Positions 10,036-21,064 of a stretch of 64,000 nucleotides of DNA are shown here, piece after piece. The stretch covers positions 186,001 through 250,000 of the forward strand of contig WHUX01000056.1 in the NCBI GenBank assembly GCA_015179025.1. The letters run 5' to 3'. This DNA is from Terfezia claveryi. Taxonomy: Eukaryota > Ascomycota > Pezizomycetes > Pezizales > Pezizaceae. The number at the start of each line of letters is the position of its first letter. The stretch's first letter is position 1. The notes below the pieces were generated by a model, which saw only the letters and a program-made list of their open reading frames with translations, was not told where the DNA came from and ran no database searches. Position numbers and translations under genes: made by a program.

Positions 10036-13000
10036 TTACTTCTCTCGCTCTGCCATATTGGTTTCCATATGTCCTAAGATTTGATGCATTGTTAATACAT
10101 TTGCATTAACATGAATATCCTTAGTCTTTCTATGACTCATGATTCTATCTCGTTCTTGTTGGATAAGAGCTTGAGTCTCATCTCTAGTTTGTGGTCCTTG
10201 TTTTCCTTTAGTTCTTCGACGTCTCTCAAATGTATCTTCCATACTTCCGGTCGTCCAGAAGTCTTGAAGAATTTCAGCAGTGATATCTTTGGCGTTTACC
10301 TAGGAATTATATTTAGGAGAGTATCCTAGCCATCTGACCTTATATTGTCTTTCTCCAGTTCCAAGAGCTGTTCTAAATTCTAATACCTTTTCAACTTCAT
10401 AATGATCATCTTAAATTGGTCCTGGTTCCTGAGATTATCTATAAGGAAACTGAGTAGGATCGTTTTTATAGTAAGGTTTGAGTTTGCTGATATGAAAAGT
10501 ATTATATATGAGGTGGAGGTCAGATTGACTAGATAGGTCTAGGCTATAGTTATTACGTTTCCAATTACAAAAAATAATGGGAAATGGGCTAAGCCATTTT
10601 GGTTTGAGTTTGGGTGAGACGTTCAATAGATTGATATTTTCTGAGAAAAGTATAACTTGTTGTCCAACTGAAAATTTAGCTGTATTGGGTAGTCATTTGT
10701 TTGCTTGAGATGCTTGAGTCTTCGTGATATCATATAGGTTTTTAGACATTACCTCATGACATTCATTTGCTAGTACATATGCATTAATGGGGTATGGAAG
10801 TATCAATACACCAAGATGTGCATTAAATCTAAATAGTATAGAAAAGGGACTATGCTGTCTAGCAGCGTTATACCTAGAGTTAAGTTTCAACTGTATCTCT
10901 GGTAGTTTCTGTAGCCAATCAAATCCTTCGATTTTACAGGCTCTTGCTACTTGTAGAAGTTCTTTGTTCACAATTTCTGATTGTCCATCTGCACGTGGAT
11001 AATATGCAGTGGACGGTTCTAACTTGATTCCTTTAATCCTAGCCCAATCTTAAAAGTGCATTGACATAAAAAGATTGTTGCAGTCAAAAACAATACAAAA
11101 AAGGTATCCCATAGTCGAGACTATATGAGTATCAAAGGTAGCAGTACATTATTCTACTATGAAATTATCTGAGACAGGAATAAGAAACTTGAATCCTGAT
11201 TATCTATCAACAATCGTCCAAAGTCATAAAATACAAACTACATGATCTTCTTCAACAGGAATATTCGGGTACAAAATTGAATACTTAGTAAACACAGGTA
11301 CTAACTTAAGAAAATCCATCAGTATGTCAGTCCATGGCTTGCTTGGTACATGTAATGGAGTTACGAGTCCAAGTGGCACCTTGTTGGAATACTTTGTCCA
11401 TTAACAAGTATTACAACTTCTGATATAGTCCTTAGTTGGTTCTGCAAAGGACTGGCAATTATATTGGTCAGTAAGATATTTCATCGTTTTTTCAATGCCA
11501 CCATGAGCAGTTGTTTCATGTGCATCTTTAATAACCAATTCGAGATAGTTCTTACCTTCGATGTTAAAAGTAGAGGGCAAGACTAATCTCCATTGTCCTT
11601 GTCGGTTTTTGACATACAAAAATCTATCTTTTCTTCTATGATCCTTACAGTTCCCAAAGGTATCATAGTAATTCTTCCAGATAGGACATACTCTCATATA
11701 CAATTTATATGCAGCTTTCATACCAGTGCCTTGGTCAAGCCAGTGTGTGATGAAGTAGTCCTTGTCATCCTCCCATCTATCGCTGATATGTTTCTCTTCA
11801 ATGAGCTTGTTGAGGGTCGGTTCGATCCTTATGTTGAAGTCATTGATGGTGGGTTTCTTCTCCTTGCATGTGGAAGCATTATATCCTGAGAACTTACAAA
11901 AATCACAATGCTGTCTAGAGGTTTTGGTGTCTTGAACAAAGGAGGGTGAATCTTTATTAATGGCTACTCGCTTTTTAGAACGAGTGGTGACAGCAGTAGT
12001 ATTGATTAGAATTGCATTGCTGCTGCTAGTAGTTGGAGCTTGTTGTTGAGGTACATTCCATGGTTGTTGTGGGGCAACAGGAGTATCTATGATCTCCTGT
12101 TCCATTTGTCGGGTGCTCATTTGTTCAGTAGGGTTACTGAACTGAATGCTGGGTTGGAGAGTAGGTCATGTCGGCTTATTGGTAATCCATCTTTTTGCCC
12201 ATTCTCCAATTTCCTAGATAGCTTCTTCATGGCTAAGAGCTTGTAGAGGTAGATAAGCTGGTGTTTGTTGTACAGGTGCTAGTTCCTTTTGAGGCTCATT
12301 TGCGGATACGAGATGCACAATATGAGTTGTAAGGAATTCCTTCTCTTTCTTAAGAACTGAGGCAGACAGGTCACAGTTCAAACTGCCATGTCCGTGGTAG
12401 TTGCAGATTGCGCATATTTTGACAGTGAATACGTGGTTGTTCATAGCGTGGGAGCTACTATGAATTGGACAGTAAAAATCTCGGCAAAAGGACCAGTGCA
12501 TCCTTTTGTGTTGTTGCCAATTGCTATGAGCCAGTTGGATAGCAATTTCCTTCGCTTCTTCAGGAGTGAGAGATTTTTGTTGAACATTTTCAGAAGATGG
12601 AGGCCCGCTAAAAACTTCTTCTAGTATGGTAGATAGAGTCTTATCGTCTGAGAACTCTTCTTCCTTTATCATATCATATTCACTTTCTTCATCTAGGATG
12701 CCCTCGAAGTATGGATAGAAGATATGGTGTCCAAGTTCTTCGACTCTTCTATGATATTTGTTAAAGTCACAGTCGACATACTTGAAATTGATAGTTCCAT
12801 GAGAAACCATATTATTCTGAGTAGAGGTTTCTAGTAAGTGGAAAGTTCTTAAAGCGTTAGTAGAGATGTTATGGTTGTAGGTAGGGTTAGTAGGATCGAT
12901 GCTATTAGAAATATAATCATCCTCAGCAGTAGAGGTGTCCAAGTATTTATGCTTCCTTGATAGAGTGTCTGCTATCAAATTTTCTTTTCCTGCAGTATGC

Positions 13001-14564
13001 TGTATGTCTGTATCAAATTCCATTAGGTAATCTTGCCATCACCTCAATTTCTGGCTTGCAGGTGTTTGAGTATGAAAGGTTACTAATGGTTTGTGGTCAG
13101 TAAGGATAATGAACTTGTGACCTCTCAATTGTGCTTCAAAAAATTTCAATGAGTCAATAATTGCTTATAATTCCTTTTGAAAGGTAGGATAATTGAGTTG
13201 TGCTAAATTAAATTTTCTAGAGTAGAAGCATGACAGTCTGATGTACGTCAATGGTCCTTAACCTATCCAAAATCCTAGTCCTATATCACTAGTATTACAG
13301 ACTAAATATTTGGGTTCAGTAGATTCATTATTCCAGGGTTTTAAAATATATAGTGAATTCACGAGTTCCTTGAGTTTTTCAAATGCTACGTTATGAGTAT
13401 CTGTCCATTCCCATTTCTTTGTTTCTCCTTACAGTTCTGACAGAGTGCTTGCATACGATGCCAAGTCAGGAATAAACCTGCTAAGATAATTAATGATTCC
13501 AAAGAATCCTCTAAGATCCTTTTTTCTTATAGGCATTGGAAATGTTAATATAGTAGTCCTCTTCTTTGGGTCTATATGTAATCCATTTGATGTCAAAACA
13601 TGTCCTAAGATTTCCAATCTGGGAGTAAAGAACTGGCATTTGCTTTCTTTGAGATAGAATTTTTCATCCTGTAAATGTAGAAGTACTTTCTTCAATAATT
13701 CTACATGTTCTTCATATGTTTTAGAGAATATAATAATATTATTAATATAGATAATTAAATTTTTATAGACCATGTCCTTAAAAATATCATAGAGAACACA
13801 AACCATGGTAGCAGGTGCATTACGATCCCCTTGTTACATAACTCTACTTCTAAAATATTTCATGTGATATAAAAAGGTAGAGTATTGCTCAGATTCTTTA
13901 TTAATTCTAATATTCAAAAATCCATCGGCTAAGTCGAGCTTAGTCCAAATGGGATTCTCCGCTACTAGTTCAATTGCTTCATTAATATCTGGTAATGGGG
14001 TATGGTCCAGTTCAACAGCTAAATTGTAGTCTCGACAATCATTGACATGTCTGGCTTCTTCCGGTTTATCTCGTTTAGGGATAGTGAACATGACTACAGT
14101 ATTTGTGTCATTTACTACTCTATATATAGGACCTGATACTTCTTCTTCGACTAATTTGTCATGGATTTGTTGTCTAAATCGATGTCCTGAGGGTCGCCAT
14201 TTTGGTATCCAAGTAGCTTCTGCTTTTGGTTTGATAAGTGATTAATTTTTCTTAGAGGAGGTAATTCCCATGGAATTGTCTTGGGAAATAATAAGGGAAA
14301 CTCCATTACAGGGTTGAATTGTTTCTGTACCATAGAAACAGCTGTCACGAGTTCTCTTTCTGAATTGGTTTCTTCTGCATCACTAATATTTTCCCAATTA
14401 TCTGGTTCACTATAATCTGCAACTGATTTATAGCTGACCTGTATATATGCTGATCTTATACTATTTGTCATTGTTCTAGATCCCTTCCATACACTTAGTT
14501 GGAATCGTGGCATGTTTTCTGGTTGGATAGTGACTAGTTCCTGATAGGCAGGAATTATTGCTCG
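10036..14564 (-). pseudogene. RT-B pol (3' part): RT, RNase H, knuckle linker, integrase, chromodomain
   Basis: Continues the protease reading from the right side of RT-C. RT spans about 14091-13429 (WTKLDLADGFLNIRI, then the catalytic box as YINN, so both aspartates read as asparagine). RNase H follows to about 12940 (ILTDHKPLVTFHTQTPASQK, GKENLIADTLSRK). An unusual linker of roughly 400 residues (12990-11700) holds the CCHC knuckle CAICNYHGHGSLNC and a degenerate second one, CDFCKFSGYNASTC. The H2C2 finger (HETTAHGG...SCNTC) is at about 11540-11401, the integrase core end (ADGQSEIVNKE) near 10990, the GPF-type C-terminus at 10626-10435, and a chromodomain (VRWLGYSPKYNS) near 10420-10270. 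Stops and frameshifts throughout. Confidence 0.82.
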
Positions 14565-14569
14565 CACTT

Positions 14570-15186
14570 TGTAACGTGGGCTCTGGGGGACAAGGCGACC
14601 AAGGGGTACGCCGGGGAAGTGGCAAGGGGCAATCGCACACGTAGGAGCGCTACGTGTGTGATCGGGGGAAAGGCTAGGGTAAGACACACGTAGGAACGCT
14701 ACGTGTGTGACCAGGGGAAGACTGAGACGGGGGCAAGGGCAAGAGGCAAGAGGCAAGAGGCAAGAGGCAAGAGGCAAGAGGCAAGAGGCAAGAGACAAGA
14801 GACACGAGACACGCGGAGGCAGTTGCCGGGTGTGTCAAGGGAGGCAGCTGTACTGCAGAGTTGTTTGTTCGAGACAAGGATGTGCACAAGGGAGGTGTAC
14901 AAGCGCTGGGGGAAGCAAGGTCCTGTATTGGGTATACAAGACGTTGGATGGGGATCCAACTAGAGGGCGGAGGGACGAAGATATATATACATGATTCCAG
15001 GCCAGGGCCGTGGAAGGAATAAGCTTCCCGAGATTCCTATCTCGGAAGCTAAGATGACAATCACCCATCGACGACACCCGAACAAGCCTGTTCGAGTGTC
15101 AAATTAAGACTACAATCAACAATAACGAGAGTCGGACGGAATCCCGTCTGACTCTCAAACCCGGCTAGGAAAGGACGGTTGTGACA
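14570..15186 (-). repeat. RT-C 3' LTR
   Basis: 617 bp, TGTAACGTGG...GGTTGTGACA. It carries seven copies of AAGAGGC (about 14741-14790), a class-1 inverted repeat at 15073-15100 (GACACCCGAACA...TGTTCGAGTGTC) and a class-2 inverted repeat at 15127-15156 (GAGAGTCGGAC...GTCTGACTCTC). Confidence 0.96.
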
Positions 15187-15202
15187 CTATCCCCCCTTTA
15201 GG
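15187..15202 (-). other. RT-C polypurine tract
   Basis: The minus strand reads CCTAAAGGGGGGATAG directly before the 3' LTR. Its first 14 bases also occur inside pol at 16951-16964. Confidence 0.9.
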
Positions 15203-16789
15203 CTCGGAGCCCCAGCGACGAAAGACAAGGCGAAAGGCAAGACAAAAACAAACAAACAAAACAGGCGACTAAACCAATAACCCATAACACAACCAATTCC
15301 AGGACGACAAGAACATCATTGGGCGGGGCGAGGCTTCCGGGAGTAACGCTGGTGGAACAGGGTGACCAAGTCCTGTGCGTTTTCCAGGTCCTCCGCTGGT
15401 TGCCAGGTCGTCTCCTCATCTCCCAGCCATTTGACCTTATATTGCAGGTGCCCATACCTTCTTCGGGAGTCCAGCACTTCCTCTACCTCCCATTCCTCCT
15501 CACCTTCGATAACTACGGGGGGAGGTGGAGGGTGTTTCTGGCCGGGGAGAGGGTCGTCCGCGGAGGGCTCAATCTCGGAGACATGGACAACTGGGTGGTG
15601 TTTGATGTCTCTGGGGAACCTCAGGCGGTAAGCGTGAGTGCCCACGGCCCCCAGCACTTCGAAGGGACCCAGGAACTTATGGTCAAGCTTGCGAGAAGGG
15701 TGTTCTGTCCGGAAATGGCGGCTGGAGAGCCAAACCTTTTCTCCTGGCTGGTATTGGGGGGCTGGCAACCTTGATCCATTGGCATACTCAGCTTGCCGGG
15801 CCTGCGCATATTCCAGCTCGACTTTCAGGGTACGGTGGAGTTCAGCGATTCCAACCGCAAACTCCTTAGCTGGGGGGTGAGCTTTTTGCAGGGGCCCCAG
15901 GGCATCCACGAACTGGGGGTGCCAGCCGTAATTAGCCAGGAAGGGGGAGGTTTTCAAGGACTCCGAGAATTGGTTATTGGCGGCGAATTCACAGGTTGCT
16001 AGCAACAAAACCCAGTTATCCTACTGGTAGTTGACGAAGGCCCGCAGATACTGCTCCATGATGGCATTCATTCTCTCCGATTGGCCGTCCGTCTGGGGGT
16101 GATATGCCGTTGACAAGCGCACTTTAATCCCCAGAAGCTCGCAGAAGGCTCTCCAAAAGTCCGAGGTGAACTGAGGGCCACGGTCAGACACGATCGATTC
16201 AGGGAGGCCGTGATACGGGAATACATTATTGAGGTAGAGGTTGGCTAACTCTGGGGCAGAGCAGGTATCCCGGCAAGGTATAACATGCCTCATCTTTGTC
16301 AACCGATCGACAACCATCAGGATGGCGTTGAACCCCGAGTCTTCCGGCAATCCCGTCACGAAATCCATGGTAAGGTGCAGCCAGGGCCGATCCGGAATCT
16401 CCAGAGGTTTCAGGGTCCCGTACGGGGCATGGCGGACAGGCTTAGCATGCTTGCAAACATGGCAGTTCCGTATGTATCGCTCCACTTCCTTCCGCTGGTC
16501 AATCCAGGTGTATTCCCTGGCCAGAAGCTCTAACGTCTTGGCCACTCCAGGGTGACCTGCCACCAGGGTATCGTGGTGTTCCTCGATCAGCCTCAGGCGT
16601 AACCCTCCTCCTTCTGGTATATAGAGCTGTTCCCGGTGGTATAGGAGGCCTTCCTGGACGGTGCACTCGGCCAGGGAGATTTTGGGGTGGCGGCGCTGGC
16701 CGGAATCCACTGCGGCGATAATTTCCTTGGCCAGGGGGTCATCCTCGTATGCCTGTCTCACCAGTTGTCGGAGGTCAGCTCTCGCCTCA

Positions 16790-16885
16790 GCCTACGCTTC
16801 AGCATTAGCCTCAGCTTCAGCATTAGCCTCAGCTTCAGCATTAGCCTCAGCTTCAGCATTAGCCTCAGCTTCAGCTTCAGCAAGG
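16790..16885 (-). repeat. 18-bp coding repeat in RT-C pol (Ala/Glu-rich)
   Basis: Four units of an 18-bp sequence (GCTGAGGCTAATGCTGAA on the coding strand) encode an AEAEAN repeat between RNase H and the integrase zinc finger. RT-H and RT-F have shorter versions (54995-55035 and 46385-46425), so unit number varies between copies. Confidence 0.85.
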
Positions 16886-16950
16886 ACATTGGCCGCTAGA
16901 TCAAGGTTTTCGGGCTTCAATACCACCTGATTTTGGTACTTCAGCCTTTC

Positions 16951-16964
16951 ATCCCCCCTTTAGG
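16951..16964 (-). other. Internal copy of the polypurine tract in RT-C pol
   Basis: CCTAAAGGGGGGAT on the minus strand, identical over 14 bases to the terminal polypurine tract. It lies at the RNase H/linker junction, about midway along the element. It could prime plus-strand synthesis as a central polypurine tract, or be a frameshift site; both roles are inferred. Confidence 0.6.
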
Positions 16965-19134
16965 GAGATCTCCTGATCTCCTGGTCAGTGCGTCCGGCTT
17001 ACCCCTAGCTTTTCCAGGCCGATACTTGATCTTGAAGTTGAATCGAGATAAGAACTCCGACCACCTAGCCTGCCGTCGGTTCAGCAGCTTAGTGGTGGTG
17101 AAGTACTCAAGATTCTTATGATCGGATAGCACCTCGATGATCCCCTTGGCGGACTCTAGGTGTGGCCTCCACTCCTCGAATGCTCACACAATGGCCATTA
17201 ACTCCTTATCATAGATCTCGTAATTACACTCCGCCGGGGAGTGCTTTTTGGAGAAATAGGCCACCGGGTGGAGGACTCCATTGACATACTGGGACAGGAT
17301 TCTGGCGGAGACATAGTCGGAGGCATCCGTTTCCACGATACACTCGCTATCGGGATCAAAGTGAGCTAGTATGGGAGCTGAGCAGAAGGCTTCCTTGAGG
17401 TTCTGGAAGGCGGATTGGGCTTCTGGACTCCAGTGGAATCGCCGGTCCTTTTTGGTCAGGGCTGTGAGGGGGGCCACAATCTTGGAATATCCTAGAATGA
17501 ACCGTCGGTAAAAGTTGGCGAATCCCAGGAAGGCCTGGACATCCTTAAGATTTGCTGGGATTTGCCATTCCTGGACAGCGGTAACCTTGGTGGGGTCCAT
17601 CCTGATACCTTCTGTAGTGATGATTAACCCCAGATACTTGACCTCCTGTACATGAAACTTGCATTTCTCCGGTTTCAGGTATAATCCGGCCTTCTCCAGC
17701 TTCTCTAACACCTGCCTCACATGGATTTTGTGTTACGCTAGGGAGTCCGAGTATATGAGGATATCATCCAGGTAAGCTGTGCAGAACACATTGAGGAAAT
17801 CCCGCAAGGTGTCATTGATGAAGTGCTGGAAGGAGGCAGGGGCATTGGTTAGGCCAAAGGGCATCACATTATACTCAAAATGGCCATATCGTGTTCGGAA
17901 GGCAGTTTTCCACTCCTCCCCCTCGGCGATCCGTACCAGGTTGTAAGCCCCTCTTAAATCCAGTTTGGTGAACCATTTGGCCTTGGAGAGCCTGGCTAAT
18001 GTCTCCTGGATTAGGGGTAGGGGGTACCTGTTTTTGACCGTTATCTCGTTTAGGCCCCGGTAATCGACACACAACCGGAGAGAGCCGTCCGATTTCTTCA
18101 CGAAAAGCACTGGGGCACCCGCTGGTGACGAGCTATGGCGAATGAAGCTCTTGTTGAGGTTTTCCTCCAAGTATTTCTTCAGGGCCTCCAGCTCCACCCG
18201 GGACATTCCGTAGAGGGGCCCATAGGGGGGGGTCTTACCCTCTATCAGCGGAATAGTATGGTCATATGGCCGGTGGGGTGCGAGCTTTTCTGCGGCCTTC
18301 TCCGAGAACAGGTCGATGAATTCGTGGTATTCGTCCGGTACCATAGACTTCCACTCCTCCTTCGACCGTGTCTTATTAATCTCCAGGTTCACCTCGTGTA
18401 TGGACAGGGCATGAGCCTTCAGCTTGTGCCTTCTAGTAAGGTAAGCGAAAGCCCCTGCCCCGATAAAGCTAACATTCAGAGGTTTTTGGGGGCCAGGGGG
18501 GACCGGGGGCACAGGGGGAACCGGGGGCACAGGGGGAACCGGGGGCATAGGAGGGGCAGGGGGCACGGGAGAATTAGCGGCATTGATGTGTACGGACTGG
18601 TGAGCCACCTGGGTCGGGTGGATTATCGGGGGTGGCAAGGCACACAGCCCAGTAACGGTGGCCTTCAGATTCCGGCAGTGTTTTTTGCAAAACTGGCTGT
18701 TAAACTGCAGGGTATAAGAGCCGAAGCTGACCGATACATCGTGCATTCTAAGCCATGGGATTCCGAGGACAATTGGATACTTGAGCTTTGTAACGAACAT
18801 AGGGAGGCTTTCGGAGTGGTCCCCAATCTGGGCAGGAGTACAGGCGAGGTCAGTAATGGCTCCAGAAGAGATAGGTCGGCCGTCAATGACATCATGGAGG
18901 CGGGGGGTCTTGAGCTTAGAGGTGGGTATGGCATGCTTACTGACAAAGGTCTGGTCGATGAAGGCAATTCCTGAGGCTCCACAGTCTACAAGGGCAGAAG
19001 TGACGAGTGTTTTACCATTGAAAGATATCGTGATAGGTACAACAAAATGCTCACCAAAAAGGCGAGCCTCGTCAACAGACATAGACAAAGAAGGAACAGA
19101 AAAAGCGGACAAGGACAGATAACCTGATGCAGGT

Positions 19135-19178
19135 CCCTTGCTAGTGTCAGTGACTAGGCAAGGGACAGGGCTTTTCCC
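19135..19178 (-). promoter_or_regulatory. -1 ribosomal frameshift signal at RT-C gag/pol junction
   Basis: On the minus strand, GGGAAAA (19172-19178) sits in the gag frame as G GGA AAA, the X XXY YYZ pattern. Seven bases later a hairpin begins: CCCTTGC, bulged C, TAG (the gag stop), 9-nt loop, CTA, GCAAGGG. Pol is open in the -1 frame from the slippery site onwards. The same arrangement is found in RT-H. Confidence 0.85.
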
Positions 19179-20407
19179 GACTCATCCACCTCCACAATCC
19201 GGGCTGGGGTGTCTGAGATGGCGTGGACGGCTAGGGAGCGGTTTTTTCGAAGGAGACAGGCCGCAATGAAGTGGTCGGCCTTCCTACAGGCTATGCATAG
19301 CCCATTATTCCGGCGGCGTTCCCTCTCTTCTTGGGTCAGGCGAGGCCTGCCTGCTGATAGATCCATAGGGGTGGTGCCGCCCGCCACCAGAGATGGGTGG
19401 GCTGGCTTATTGGCTGTAGTTTGGGTCTGAGGGCTAGGGTTCTGGGGTCGAGTTTGTTGCTGGGGGTGCTGGGTTTTAACAGGAGGCCGATAGGTACTGG
19501 GGGCGCTGACCTGGACTCTCAACCTAGCCATCTTTTGCTCCATCTTGGATGCCTGATCAATGAATTCATCCAAGGTTTTAACATCTGGAGATTGGAGGAG
19601 GGCCTGTTTGAGCTCAATATTGAGGCCTTCCTCGAACTGTTCCAGCTTCACCCGATCGTTCCACTCCACCTCTGCTGCCAGCCTTGAGAATTCTGCCACG
19701 TATGTTGAGAGGTCATGGCCCTTCTGTTTTAGTGCTCGGAGAGCGCGAGTTGCTGTACCCACGGGGTCTGGGTCTCCGAAGGCACGGTCGAGGATTGTGA
19801 GTAGAGCAGCAACATCAGGGAGGTTGAAGCGGTCATCGAGCACATAGGGTTGGACCTGGTCCAAAGCTCTGCCCTCCAATAGGCCGTATACATAAGCTAA
19901 TCGGTGCTGAACGGTAGGGAATTTTGCAGCATCCCCAGTTAGTTTGATTTTGATGGAATTTTTCCAGGCTTTCAGGCGAGTCCTGTCGCCATTGAACTTT
20001 GGCGGGGTAGGGAGATCTTGGGTTTTAGGTGTCTGGGATGCTTGGGGTGCTGGGGCTGTTTGGAATCCGATCGTGTCCAGGGCCCTATTCAGGGTCTGAA
20101 TGGTTCTTCTTTCGTTGACTAAGTCATTCTGGGCAGTCACGAGGTTGTTTTGGCAGGAGGCGAGGTCGGCCTGGCATGAGAGGAGGTCTTCGGTGAGTAT
20201 TGTGACTTCGTCATTGGCCCTGGTCTGTTTTTATTGTCCTTCATGTATGGCTAATTCCAGTCGTTGGCCTAAGGAATCCGCCGCCAGGTATATATCAATA
20301 ATGGTCTGACGATAGCTGCCGAAATCGTCCTAGTTCATGGGAATGGGTAGAGCTTGCCAGGCTCAAAATCTGGCTGCGAGCGCGGGGGTGGTGTCTTGGG
20401 CAGCCAT
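19154..20407 (-). pseudogene. RT-C gag
   Basis: The frame starts at ATG 20405-20407 (MAAQDTTP) and ends in TAG at 19154-19156, 418 codons. In-frame stops at 20363 (TGA), 20330 (TAG) and 20231 (TAA) fit C-to-T mutation. It has an N-terminal helical region, a capsid segment (PPKFNGDRTRLKAWKNSI through VEWNDRVKLEQFEEGL and KMEQKMARL), a Pro/Gln-rich spacer, PMDLSAGRPRLTQEERERRR, and the zinc knuckle CIACRKADHFIAAC near 19290. It forms the virus-like particle and packages RNA in this family. From residue 120 it matches RT-H gag closely; the first 100 residues do not. Confidence 0.92.
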
Positions 20408-20429
20408 TGAGCGTACCAGTTGATCAGAG

Positions 20430-20442
20430 TGATCCAACGTAG
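20430..20442 (-). other. RT-C primer-binding region (self-priming candidate)
   Basis: Immediately after the 5' LTR the minus strand reads CTACGTTGGATC. Nine bases (ACGTTGGAT, 20432-20440) are perfectly complementary to ATCCAACGT at the predicted transcript 5' end (20814-20822). Confidence 0.65.
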
Positions 20443-21059
20443 TGTAACGTGGGCTCTGGGGGACAAGGCGACCAAGGGGTACGCCGGGGAAGTGGCAAGG
20501 GGCAATCGCACACGTAGGAGCGCTACGTGTGTGATCGGGGGAAAGGCTAGGGTAAGACACACGTAGGAACGCTATGTGTGTGACCAGGGGAAGACTGAGA
20601 TGGGGGCAAGGGCAAGAGGCAAGAGGCAAGAGGCAAGAGGCAAGAGGCAAGAGGCAAGAGGCAAGAGACAAGAGACACGAGACACGCGGAGGCAGTTGCC
20701 GCGTGTGTCAAGGGAGGCAGCTGTACTGCAGAGTTGTTTGTTCGAGACAAGGATGTGCACAAGGGAGGTGCACAAGCGCTGGGGGAAGCAAGGTCCTGTA
20801 TTGGGTATACAAGACGTTGGATGGGGATCCAACGAGAGGGCGGAGGGACGAAGATATATATACATGATTCCAGGCCAAGGCCGTGGAAGGAATAAGCTTC
20901 CCGAGATTCCTATCTCAGAAGCTAAGATAACAATCACCCATCGACGACACCCGAACAAGCCTGTTCGAGTGTCAAATCAAGACTACAATCAACAATAACG
21001 AGAGTCGGACGGAATCCTGTCTGACTCTCAAACCCGGCTAGGAAAGGATGGTTGTGACA
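20443..21059 (-). repeat. RT-C 5' LTR
   Basis: 617 bp, same ends as the left LTR, also with seven AAGAGGC units. Class-1 and class-2 inverted repeats lie at 20946-20973 and 21000-21029. Confidence 0.96.
20814..20862 (-). promoter_or_regulatory. RT-C LTR core promoter
   Basis: TATATATA (about 20855-20862, minus strand) lies 33-40 bp upstream of ATCCAACGTCTTG, the inferred transcript start. A 7-bp stem GTTGGAT-CCCC-ATCCAAC spans the start. Confidence 0.55.
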
Positions 21060-21064
21060 CACTT

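Larger units (their letters stand above)
15316..19171 (-). pseudogene. RT-C pol: protease-RT-RNase H-integrase-chromodomain
   Basis: Read in the -1 frame from gag. Domains: protease (ALVDCGASGIAFID near 18980); a proline/valine repeat (PPVPPVPP, about 18485-18560); RT with [20 protein letters not shown] and the [10 protein letters not shown] box near 17760; RNase H ([25 protein letters not shown]); an Ala/Glu repeat; H2C2 finger (GHPGVAKT...CHVCK); integrase core with D, D, E in LTMDFVTGLP, SDRGPQF and SERMNAIM; GPF-type C-terminus (KLDHKFLGPFEVL); chromodomain ending at 15316. Breaks are stops at 17733 (TAA), 17184 (TGA), 16792 (TAG) and 16021 (TAG), and a -1 shift at 16951-16960. All catalytic residues I could locate are present. 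Confidence 0.94.
14565..21064 (-). mobile_element. RT-C: complete Ty3/gypsy chromovirus nested in RT-B
   Basis: 6,490 bp, minus strand. LTRs of 617 bp at 14570-15186 and 20443-21059 are almost identical, with target duplication CACTT at 14565-14569 and 21060-21064. It interrupts the protease of RT-B: the minus-strand peptide DMILGEPAL...|...RAIIPAYQEL reads through once RT-C is removed. Gag has three in-frame stops and pol four stops plus a -1 site, so it is not intact, but it is among the least mutated copies here. Confidence 0.96.

Noticed and set aside
14674..15077. Overlapping ORFs on both strands across the LTRs of RT-C and RT-H (also 20547-20998, 51203-51669, 56709-57473)
   Set aside because: They arise from the 7-bp AAGAGGC/GCCTCTT microsatellite and LTR sequence, which is free of stops in several frames. 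They match each other only because LTRs are repeated.
18135..18974. 279-codon plus-strand ORF opposite RT-C pol
   Set aside because: Antisense shadow of the protease/RT coding region, with Gly/Arg repeats mirroring the Pro/Val repeat. No family match and not conserved opposite RT-F or RT-H pol.
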